Shown piece after piece: positions 1-5,060 of a stretch of DNA of 5,074 nucleotides (position 1 is its first letter; each line of letters starts with the position of its first letter). This stretch comes from Candidatus Solibacter sp. (lineage in GTDB: Bacteria; Acidobacteriota; Terriglobia; Bryobacterales; Bryobacteraceae). A program made the translations under genes and the position numbers. The stretch spans positions 1 to 5,074 of the forward strand of contig JAPKZC010000245.1 in the NCBI GenBank assembly GCA_026394025.1. Reading direction: 5' to 3'. A model generated the notes under the pieces. It did not search any database and was not told the origin of the DNA. It was given only the letters and a program-made list of their open reading frames with translations.

Positions 1-66
1 GAACGCCTCTTCAATTTGGTTGCGGCTCTGCCGCGCTATGCCTCTGCGTTGAATGGCCGTCCCTAG
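1..66 (+). CDS. Possible 3' end of a plus-strand gene (partial)
   Basis: Reading from base 1 there are 21 sense codons and then TAG at 64-66. The peptide ends in ALPRYASALNGRP and looks helical and ordinary. About two thirds of the third positions are G or C, as in the neighbouring genes. A second plus frame closes at 51 and the third runs on into cpaF antisense. The fragment is too short to name a product or to prove coding. If real, the gene converges on cpaF, and the two stop codons share the palindrome CTAG at 63-66. It would also mean that no further gene follows cpaF on the minus strand here, which fits the lack of any start codon with a Shine-Dalgarno site on the minus strand in 1-62. 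Confidence 0.35.
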   Translation, partial: ERLFNLVAALPRYASALNGRP

Positions 67-1424
67 TTGATTTCCACTACCGTCTGGAACATCTGCGTGG
101 GCAACGTGATGCCGCACGTCTTCAGGCGATCGTAGAACTTGGGCCGGATGCCGGTGGCGCGGAATCGCCCGCGCACTTTTCCGCTCTCCGTGATGCCCGT
201 CTTCTCGAACAGGAAGATGTCCTGCAGCGTGATGATGTCCTGCTCCATGCCGACCACTTCCGTGATGTGCGTGACGCGTCGTGTTCCATCGCTGAAACGC
301 GAAGTCTGCACGAACAAGTCCACGGCGCTGGCGATCTGCTGGCGAATCGAGCGGATTCCCATGTTGGCGTTGGCCATGCCCACCATCACTTCCAGGCGGC
401 CCAGACCGTCGCGCGGGGTGTTGGCATGCAGCGTGGTGAGCGATCCATCGTGACCGGTGTTCATGGCCTGCAACATGTCCAACGCTTCCTCGCCGCGGAC
501 CTCTCCCACGATGATGCGGTCGGGGCGCATGCGGAGCGCGTTGATCACCAGTTGGCGGATATGAATCGCGCCGGTGCCTTCCACGTTCGCGGGCCGGGTT
601 TCCATGCGCGCGACATGGGTCTGCTGAAGGCGCAATTCCGCGGCGTCTTCAATCGTCACGATGCGCTCGTCTTCCGGGATGTAAGAAGAGACGGCGTTGA
701 GAAGGGTGGTCTTACCGGAGCCCGTACCACCGCAAATCAGAATGTTGAGGCGCGCTCTGACGCAGCCTTTCAACAGTTCCAGCATACCCTCGGTCATGGC
801 GTACTTCGCCACCAGATCTTCGCCTTTGAGCGCGTGGCGGCCGAAACGGCGGATGGAGAGCAGCGGCCCGTCCACGGCGACCGGCGGAATCACCGCGTTG
901 ACGCGCGAGCCATCCGGCAGGCGCGCGTCCACCATGGGCGACGATTCGTCCACACGGCGGCCCACCCGCGAGACGATCTTTTCAATGATGCGCAGCAGGT
1001 GGGCGTCGTCCTTGAACTCCACCGGCGTGCGGTACAGTTTGCCGCCGCGTTCCACGTACACTCGGTGCGGCGTGGTCACCAGGATGTCACTAATGGTGGG
1101 GTCTTGCAGCAGCGGTTCCAGCGGGCCGAGGCCGAACACCTCGTCCAGAATCTCTTCAATCACCCGGTCCTTTTCCACCAGGCTCAGCGGCGTCTTCTCT
1201 TCTTCCACCAGTCTGGCGACGGCCGTGCGCACTTCCGTGCGGACGCGTTCGCCGGACATCGAGGAGAGCGCCTCCAGGTTGATCCGGTCCAGCAGTTTCC
1301 GGTGGAGCGTGAACTTCAGCTCCTGGTATTCCGGAGTCGACCCTTCACTGGTGAAGAGGCGATTTACCCAACCGGTTTCGCGGTTCTCGCCTGTTCTGGT
1401 TACTGGGTCCATCACAGTTGCCAT
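63..1424 (-). CDS. cpaF: CpaF/TadA-type secretion and pilus assembly ATPase
   Basis: This is a complete 453-residue member of the VirB11/PulE (GspE) ATPase superfamily, CpaF/TadA branch. In that family a cytoplasmic hexameric ATPase powers assembly of Flp/Tad pili or related secretion at the inner membrane. The motifs are all present: Walker A GGTGSGKT at about 232-239, Asp box IVTIEDAAELRL at 255-266, Walker B region RIIVGEVRGEEA at 303-314, and His box with GHDGSLTTLHANTPRD at 324-339. Residues 1-200 form the usual N-terminal region, including GLGPLEPLLQDPTISDI and the MVDARLPDGSRVNAVIPP stretch. The length is typical. The ATG is supported by an AAGGAAGG Shine-Dalgarno (1430-1437) five bases upstream. 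No tadB, tadC, cpaE or pilin gene is adjacent, so the exact machine it serves cannot be told. Family assignment is firm; the CpaF name over a generic type II/IV ATPase is likely. Confidence 0.96.
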   Translation of the reverse strand: MATVMDPVTRTGENRETGWVNRLFTSEGSTPEYQELKFTLHRKLLDRINLEALSSMSGERVRTEVRTAVARLVEEEKTPLSLVEKDRVIEEILDEVFGLGPLEPLLQDPTISDILVTTPHRVYVERGGKLYRTPVEFKDDAHLLRIIEKIVSRVGRRVDESSPMVDARLPDGSRVNAVIPPVAVDGPLLSIRRFGRHALKGEDLVAKYAMTEGMLELLKGCVRARLNILICGGTGSGKTTLLNAVSSYIPEDERIVTIEDAAELRLQQTHVARMETRPANVEGTGAIHIRQLVINALRMRPDRIIVGEVRGEEALDMLQAMNTGHDGSLTTLHANTPRDGLGRLEVMVGMANANMGIRSIRQQIASAVDLFVQTSRFSDGTRRVTHITEVVGMEQDIITLQDIFLFEKTGITESGKVRGRFRATGIRPKFYDRLKTCGITLPTQMFQTVVEIN

Positions 1425-1429
1425 ATGGT

Positions 1430-1437
1430 CCTTCCTT
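1430..1437 (-). promoter_or_regulatory. Ribosome binding site of cpaF
   Basis: On the minus strand this reads AAGGAAGG, five bases before the ATG at 1424. It fixes the cpaF start. Confidence 0.8.
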
Positions 1438-1484
1438 TGTTGAGAACTGTTTCGTAGAGAGGGAACGAGTGTTCAAGGATGAGC

Positions 1485-1508
1485 CGAATAGGGTCTCCTC
1501 CCTATTCG
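1485..1508 (-). promoter_or_regulatory. Perfect hairpin in the cpaF leader
   Basis: Two perfect 9-base arms, CGAATAGGG (1485-1493) and CCCTATTCG (1500-1508), enclose a six-base loop. Allowing one bulged base (1484), two further pairs can form (1483 with 1509, 1482 with 1510). Read toward cpaF, the loop is AGGAGA and the hairpin lies about 60 bases before the start codon. No T-tract follows in either direction, so it is not a classical terminator. It could be a leader RNA hairpin or a dyad operator. Confidence 0.6.
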
Positions 1509-1556
1509 CTGTCCAACACAGTCTGGGAGGATCTGCTTGGACTGGCACTGTGTGGG
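1496..1556 (-). repeat. Two further inverted repeats overlapping the cpaF leader hairpin
   Basis: TCCTCCC (1496-1502) is perfectly complementary to GGGAGGA (1525-1531), and it overlaps the 5' part of the 1500-1508 arm and the hairpin loop. CCAACACAGT (1513-1522) pairs with ACTGTGTGGG (1547-1556) at nine of ten positions, and its loop contains the 1525-1531 arm. The first repeat cannot form together with the 1485-1508 hairpin, so the region could switch between folds. Whether it is transcribed toward cpaF is not shown. Confidence 0.4.
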
Positions 1557-1734
1557 GGCCGCGGAATGCGCGCCCGTCAGAAAGGCGAGCGTGGCGCGGA
1601 GCAGGACGAAGAGGCGGCGCCGGCCCAACTGGACATGACTCAACCTATGCTGAAATGCCTGGGGGGCACAAGTCCACTTCGGTGAACAGGGGAGCGTGAT
1701 CTTGAGGCGCGCCGCAGTCGCCGGAGCGGCCTAC

Positions 1735-1763
1735 TTGTAACCGGGCGCGGACCCTTGTATAGT
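1735..1763 (+). promoter_or_regulatory. Sigma70-like promoter of the cold-shock gene
   Basis: The -35 is TTGTAA (1735-1740, four of six consensus bases) and the -10 is TATAGT (1758-1763, five of six), with an exact 17-base spacer. It is the best promoter match upstream of csp. It predicts a transcript start near 1770, and so an untranslated leader of about 120 bases. A long leader is typical of cspA-type mRNAs. Confidence 0.6.
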
Positions 1764-1777
1764 GAAATGGCTCTCAT

Positions 1778-1826
1778 GGCCCCCGGTCGGGCCCCGGTCG
1801 AGGGGCTGCAAAGCATCGGGGCCGGG
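1778..1826 (+). promoter_or_regulatory. GC-rich structured leader of csp with a tandem repeat
   Basis: An 11-base near-perfect tandem repeat (CCCCGGTCGGG at 1781-1791, CCCCGGTCGAG at 1792-1802) can pair in several exclusive ways. GGCCC 1778-1782 can pair with GGGCC 1789-1793. GCCCC 1791-1795 can pair with GGGGC 1802-1806. GGCCCCG 1790-1796 can pair with CGGGGCC 1817-1823. All lie inside the predicted csp leader and stand out against the A-rich stretch just before the start codon (1857-1890). Alternative leader folds are known to act as temperature sensors in E. coli cspA. That this one does the same is inference. Confidence 0.4.
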
Positions 1827-1891
1827 AACGCGCGCAGGTGCGACGTCTCCCAGATTTTGAAAAAACCATCGTAAGATGAAGTAGAGGAAAC

Positions 1892-2095
1892 ATGAAAGAA
1901 ACAGGTACCGTGAAGTGGTTTAACGCCGCAAAAGGCTTCGGATTCATCCAGCGCGAGAATGGCGAAGACGTTTTCGTCCATTTCTCCGCTATTGAAGCCA
2001 GCGGCTATCGTTCGCTCGACGAAGGCGCGCGTGTGTCATTTGTTGTCAAAAAAGGCCCGAAGGGTTTGCAGGCGGAAGACGTTAGTTTGGCATAG
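1892..2095 (+). CDS. cspA: CspA-family cold-shock domain protein
   Basis: This is a complete 67-residue single cold-shock domain, the normal length for the family. These small OB-fold proteins bind single-stranded RNA and DNA and act as RNA chaperones in the cytoplasm. Both nucleic-acid binding motifs are present: RNP1 KGFGFIQ at 14-20 and RNP2 VFVHF at 27-31. The conserved GTVKWFN at 5-11, the FSAI after RNP2 and GPKGLQAEDV near the end are also there. The ATG is preceded by GAGG (1884-1887) only four bases away, a rather close but usable site. The gene stands alone, with its own promoter and a long leader, divergent from cpaF and convergent with the lipoprotein gene. Codon use is visibly less GC-rich than in its neighbours, common for highly expressed small genes. 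Which csp paralogue it is, and whether it is cold-induced, cannot be told from the protein; the symbol is by family. Confidence 0.97.
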   Translation: MKETGTVKWFNAAKGFGFIQRENGEDVFVHFSAIEASGYRSLDEGARVSFVVKKGPKGLQAEDVSLA

Positions 2096-2316
2096 GATTT
2101 CCACAACTACCTCTTAAACACACGGCGAAACTGCCGAATCCTCAACAAGCTGGCAACCGGTCAGCATTCTGTGCGGATACCTTTTCTAATGCGCCGATTC
2201 GTTCGTAGCTTTGGAAGAGGAGAGGTGTATCCCCGGAACTGCTCGAAGTGCTATTTGAGCAGACATGCCCGGCCGGTTGCCCGCTTTTCAACGGACGGAC
2301 CCCTGTGGTGGTCGCG
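2096..2316. other. Convergent intergenic region after csp and the lipoprotein gene
   Basis: No gene is supported in these 221 bases. The plus-strand frame that crosses it runs on as antisense of the lipoprotein gene. There is a weak CGGC/GCCG dyad just after csp (2123-2136) and a better stem-loop at 2239-2262. The 9-mer GGCAACCGG at 2152-2160 recurs inverted at 2273-2281. No hairpin followed by a T-run was found for either gene. Confidence 0.6.
2239..2262. terminator. Stem-loop in the convergent spacer, possible weak terminator
   Basis: CTGCTC (2239-2244) and GAGCAG (2257-2262) pair perfectly. The stem extends by a G-T wobble and two A-T pairs to nine pairs around a six-base loop. The wobble is tolerated only in plus-strand RNA; the minus strand would have a C-A mismatch there, so it fits better as an end for csp transcripts. 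No T-tract follows, so any terminator role is uncertain. Confidence 0.3.
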
Positions 2317-3396
2317 CTACCAGCGGATCTGCTCGTTACCCGTCAACACCAGACTGAGTACGTCCGGCTGGGAGCGGTCGAATTCCAGCGCCACGGGTTT
2401 GCCGGCCCACAACCTGGTAATTGCCAGCGTGGCCACAACTTTGTCGGCGCTCTGCCGCATGGTGCGGATGAGTCCGCGCAGGTCCGATCCGATACCCACC
2501 GCGACGGGGCTTCCGTTTACATTCACCAGCAGATAGGGATTGACTCCGACACCGCGCGGGATGGCCAGGCAGACGGCACCGCCCGGCCGGTCGCAGGCTT
2601 CCGGATCTGTGGGCAGTGCCGCGCGTGTGCCGGTCGCCACCAGGACTTCGCTCTGATCCGCCTTGTAAAACAGGCGGTAGAAACCCAACTCCGGGGCGAA
2701 CTGGAAGAAGTTGTTGGCGGGCGCGGGCCGGCTTTCCACCCTGCCCTGGATATTGGTCTCGGCGGACGACGCGACGATCGTGAACCCGCGTCCTTCGGTC
2801 TTCGGGCGAAGGTCGTACCACGCGCTCTCTACTCCAATCAGGTCGGGACTCGACTTCAGTTCCACCGTCAAGCCGCCACCTTCGGCGGAAACCTTGCCGG
2901 TATCGAAAAGCGGCGCATCCGGACTCGCGCCGGCGCGCAGGATTGGACTGATCACCTGCAAGCGGTTGCCGGCGCCGATTTCGACGTAGTTCGGCATGCC
3001 GTCCACGCGCAGCAGACGCAGGTCGGCTCCACTGGGCAGCGCGACCGATTCGACAATTCGCGCCGCCAGCACCGCGCCCTGGCCCGGTGCGATACACCCC
3101 TGCGTTTCCGCCTGCTCCGTCCAGGTGGTGAGCCACCCGCGCGGCTGTTTGACCAGCGCGTCGCGGCGCACGGTCACCCGCAGGCGCGATCTTCGTGGCT
3201 GTACCGTGATGGCATCGCTTTCAGGGCAGCGCGATTTCCCGGGGATGGCAGCGGTGAAGGTGCGCTGCGCGAGGTCGGCGGCCACACCGGGAGGCATCAG
3301 CGTGCGGCCCGACAGACGCCATGTCGCTGGGAATGGCTGCCGGACGGCGCATCCGGTGAGCAGGAGAAACGGCAGGAGGTGCTGAATTCTCAGCAT
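2317..3396 (-). CDS. Secreted lipoprotein of unknown family
   Basis: This is a complete 359-residue protein. It opens with a lipoprotein signal: basic R3, the hydrophobic run LLPFLLL (7-13) and lipobox LTGC with C16 as the lipidated cysteine. Residue +2 is alanine, which in Gram-negatives favours the outer membrane. No other membrane segment is visible. The mature part looks globular and rich in beta structure. Cysteines C57, C101, C268 and C276 could form disulfides in the periplasm. The C-terminal 90 residues carry a conserved-looking VNPYLLVNVNGSPVAV stretch (285-300). I do not recognise the family. The ATG is the only start that gives the signal peptide, yet it has no Shine-Dalgarno site, and a small hairpin sits in that place. 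It lies 42 bases after the radical SAM gene on the same strand, so co-transcription and coupled translation are likely. No catalytic motif was seen. Confidence 0.85.
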   Translation of the reverse strand: MLRIQHLLPFLLLTGCAVRQPFPATWRLSGRTLMPPGVAADLAQRTFTAAIPGKSRCPESDAITVQPRRSRLRVTVRRDALVKQPRGWLTTWTEQAETQGCIAPGQGAVLAARIVESVALPSGADLRLLRVDGMPNYVEIGAGNRLQVISPILRAGASPDAPLFDTGKVSAEGGGLTVELKSSPDLIGVESAWYDLRPKTEGRGFTIVASSAETNIQGRVESRPAPANNFFQFAPELGFYRLFYKADQSEVLVATGTRAALPTDPEACDRPGGAVCLAIPRGVGVNPYLLVNVNGSPVAVGIGSDLRGLIRTMRQSADKVVATLAITRLWAGKPVALEFDRSQPDVLSLVLTGNEQIRW

Positions 3397-3398
3397 AC

Positions 3399-3414
3399 TG
3401 CTAAAAATCTAGCA
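3399..3414 (-). promoter_or_regulatory. Small hairpin just before the lipoprotein start
   Basis: TGCTA (3399-3403) and TAGCA (3410-3414) are perfect inverted arms around a six-base A/T-rich loop. The hairpin ends two bases before the ATG at 3396, where a Shine-Dalgarno would be expected. It may limit independent initiation, but the stem is short and AT-containing. Confidence 0.3.
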
Positions 3415-3430
3415 CATTAGAGACACTGCG

Positions 3431-3446
3431 CGAAGTGCCTACTTCG
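3431..3446 (-). promoter_or_regulatory. Hairpin over the radical SAM stop codon
   Basis: CGAAGT (3431-3436) and ACTTCG (3441-3446) pair perfectly around a four-base loop, with the TAG stop (3439-3441) inside the structure. No T-tract follows on the minus strand, so it looks more like an intercistronic processing or stability hairpin than a terminator. Confidence 0.35.
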
Positions 3447-4470
3447 GCTGCAACTGCACCAGCGGAGCGGTGTGACTCGGTCCCACCGGCGACACCGGCA
3501 GGGTTTGGGGATCGCGCCAGTAGTCCATGGCGCCGGTCTGATGCGCACAGGCGACGGTGCAGCGCGGGGCGCACTCCTTGGCGGTACGGTACTCGCGCCG
3601 GATGTCCTCCACGGTGTACTGGAGCAGCGGCTTGCCGGGGTAGCCGCGCTGCTGCGAACAGTAGTGCACCAGGCCGTCTTCGCAAATATAGAGATAGCGG
3701 GCGCCGGCACGGCACCGCCAGTGGTTCTCTTTGCCATGCGCGATGTTGTCCTGGAAGCCATTGATGCGCGCGTAACTGGATTTCTCCATGGCGCGCATGG
3801 CCAGGTAGACCTCGCGCTCTTCGTCCTCCAGCGGCTGGAGCTGTCCGTCGCCATCGTGAATGATACCGACGGTGGAAGTGAACCCCAGTTCGAGCGCGCG
3901 CTGGCCGATTACCAGGGCATCCTTGGGAGTCTGAATGCCCCCCCCGACCACGGAGTTGATGTTCACGTGAAAATCGGCGTATTCCGCCAGCAGGAGCAGT
4001 TTCCGGTCCAGCACCTTGAGGCTCTTCTTGGAAACGCCGTCCGGCATGATGTTGTCGATGGAGATCTGCAAATGCTCCAGGCCGGCGCGATTGAGACGCT
4101 GGATCCGCTCCGCGGTCAGCAGGTAGCCGTTGGTGATCATGCCGGCGATCATGCCGTGGCTGCGCACGCGGGCGATCAGCAGGTCGAGATCGGGGTGCAG
4201 CAGGGGCTCGCCGCCGGAGATAGTAATGATGGTGGTGCCGAGCGACGCCAGATGGTCCAGCCGCGCATACATGGCGTCCATCGGGACGGGCTTCGAAAAA
4301 TCGTCAAACTCGTTGCAGTAGGTGCACGCCAGGTTACAGCGGCGCATGGGAATCACGTGCGCCAGGATGGGATGGCCGGTAGAGGCCAACCCCTTTGCAA
4401 TCATTCGCAGTTCGCGGGTGCGCCGGTGTGCGGCCAGCAACGCGCGGCGCAGGTGTTTGACTGGAAACAT
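3439..4470 (-). CDS. Radical SAM enzyme with short SPASM/twitch-like C-terminus
   Basis: This is a complete 343-residue radical SAM protein. The cluster motif CNLACTYC (C45, C49, C52) is the canonical Cx3Cx2C that holds the [4Fe-4S] used to cleave S-adenosylmethionine. SGGEPL (85-90) is the SAM-binding motif, and ITNGYLL (112-118) and QISIDN (135-140) are typical barrel strands. The C-terminal part has C253-x12-G266-x4-C271, the hallmark opening of SPASM and twitch domains, then C300, C304 and C308, so at least one auxiliary cluster is likely. The full seven-cysteine SPASM pattern is not present. Substrate unknown: family members modify peptides, proteins or small molecules. No RiPP precursor gene is visible beside it; the only partner is the downstream lipoprotein. 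The ATG is the first possible start after in-frame TAA codons about 15 bases upstream, but lacks a clear Shine-Dalgarno. Confidence 0.93.
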   Translation of the reverse strand: MFPVKHLRRALLAAHRRTRELRMIAKGLASTGHPILAHVIPMRRCNLACTYCNEFDDFSKPVPMDAMYARLDHLASLGTTIITISGGEPLLHPDLDLLIARVRSHGMIAGMITNGYLLTAERIQRLNRAGLEHLQISIDNIMPDGVSKKSLKVLDRKLLLLAEYADFHVNINSVVGGGIQTPKDALVIGQRALELGFTSTVGIIHDGDGQLQPLEDEEREVYLAMRAMEKSSYARINGFQDNIAHGKENHWRCRAGARYLYICEDGLVHYCSQQRGYPGKPLLQYTVEDIRREYRTAKECAPRCTVACAHQTGAMDYWRDPQTLPVSPVGPSHTAPLVQLQPK

Positions 4471-4611
4471 ACGGCGCAGATTCTGTTATTAAATCACATC
4501 CGAAGGGCGTCGCCGAGACGTACGGGGCGATCGGGGTTTTACCGGGGTTGAACGGCGCAATCCGTCATCAGGCCGATCCGCCTCCCTGCCCGAAAACCTC
4601 GGCGAGGGCCC
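4471..4611. other. Spacer upstream of the radical SAM gene
   Basis: I see no gene here. An AT-rich patch on the minus strand (TTTAAT, about 4487-4492) could be part of a promoter for the radical SAM gene, but no matching -35 lies at the right distance. A nine-codon minus-strand frame (4539-4568) has a distant GGAGG but no other support. Confidence 0.5.
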
Positions 4612-4990
4612 CTACTGCCTCTGGTTCTTGAGTGCCGCGATCAGTTCCGCCACTTTCGATCCGGGCGACACAGGCTCGACCATCACGACATGTCGAACGT
4701 CGACCACGGTTTAATTTGGGGCGTGCCACTCGTTGCCGCGGCGAATGAGAATATTCTTCACTTCCTCGGTTTCAGGGTTTACCTGCGTGCCCCCTCTTGG
4801 CGCGCCGCGGGGTGTTTCTGTCGCCTAATCGGGCCGGAGACGAAGAAAATGCCTGCTGGCCCAATGAAAACAGGGTGTTTCACAAGGGCGGAGGCCACTT
4901 CCGGCGAGTTCTGCAAGTCCATCACATCACACTCGAGCCACTTGCAAAACTCGGGGGGCAGGAAGGCAGCGAAAACAAATCTGAAGAAAA
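4612..4990 (-). pseudogene. Decayed minus-strand coding sequence, product unknown
   Basis: The minus strand reads like protein in two frames. From about 4990 to about 4830 one frame contains LPPEFCKWLECDVMDL and then NSPEVASALVKHPVFIGPAG, with good codon choice, before running into low-quality sequence and a stop at 4779-4781. A second frame, open from 4824, contains VNPETEEVKNILIRRGNEWH, meets TAA at 4711-4713, and continues in frame with TVVDVRHVVMVEPVSPGS and KVAELIAALKNQ to TAG at 4612-4614. This pattern suggests one gene broken by a frameshift near 4790-4835 and an in-frame stop. No start with a Shine-Dalgarno exists on its 5' side, where an inverted repeat begins. I do not recognise the family. 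The alternatives are two small intact genes or chance open frames. Confidence 0.4.
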
Positions 4991-5019
4991 TTGTTAAAAA
5001 GGGGCTGCGCTGCGGTAAT
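4991..5019 (+). promoter_or_regulatory. Possible promoter reading rightward out of the window
   Basis: TTGTTA (4991-4996) and GGTAAT (5014-5019) each match four of six consensus bases with a 17-base spacer, and would serve the ATG at 5061. The -10 is part of the inverted-repeat arm. Weak on its own. Confidence 0.25.
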
Positions 5020-5060
5020 CTGTTGTCGCTAAACAAAACCGATTACCGAGGCAACCCCTT
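4999..5060. repeat. Large imperfect inverted repeat, possible mobile-element end
   Basis: The outer arms AAGGGG (4999-5004) and CCCCTT (5055-5060), and the inner arms CGGTAATC (5013-5020) and GATTACCG (5041-5048), are all perfect. Between them the arms differ in length by two bases and pair only partly. Inside the 20-base centre, TGTT and AACA can pair as well. The repeat lies between a decayed coding stretch and a new start codon, where the end of an insertion sequence or a transposase-gene operator would be expected. It has no T-tract, so it is not an ordinary terminator. I cannot match it to a named element. Confidence 0.5.

Larger units (their letters stand above)
1425..1891. other. Divergent intergenic region between cpaF and csp
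   Basis: This 467-base spacer contains no convincing gene. The open frames crossing it are short, mutually overlapping and lack Shine-Dalgarno sites. It holds the cpaF ribosome binding site, a cluster of inverted repeats at 1485-1556, a GC-rich middle part (about 1557-1734) where I see only a weak GCCG-GAG-CGGC dyad at 1720-1730, the csp promoter at 1735-1763 and the structured csp leader. I found no convincing minus-strand promoter for cpaF. TTGAAC on the minus strand at about 1470-1475 lacks a properly spaced -10 partner. Confidence 0.7.

Noticed and set aside
22..34. GCGGC/GCCGC hairpin with a three-base loop downstream of cpaF
   Set aside because: There is no T-tract on either strand and it lies within the possible coding end at 1-66. 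Five GC pairs are common by chance in this DNA.
267..1457. 396-codon plus-strand open frame opposite cpaF
   Set aside because: It is antisense to a clear CpaF gene. Its histidine- and arginine-rich product is typical of shadow frames in GC-rich DNA and it has no family signature.
1640..1981. 113-codon minus-strand frame overlapping the start of csp
   Set aside because: It runs antisense through the csp promoter, leader and first codons, with no Shine-Dalgarno and no recognisable protein features.
3371..3381. AGGAGG-like ribosome site on the plus strand
   Set aside because: It faces into the antisense of the lipoprotein signal peptide and has no gene behind it.
2248..3420. 390-codon plus-strand open frame opposite the lipoprotein gene
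   Set aside because: It overlaps a gene with a proper signal peptide and lipobox. Its composition is that of a shadow frame.
3472..4551. 359-codon plus-strand open frame opposite the radical SAM gene
   Set aside because: The minus strand carries all radical SAM motifs, and the plus product has none.
4539..4568. Nine-codon minus-strand frame upstream of the radical SAM gene as a leader or RiPP precursor
   Set aside because: It is too short, its GGAGG is 12 bases away, and it has no core-peptide features. Such frames are frequent by chance.
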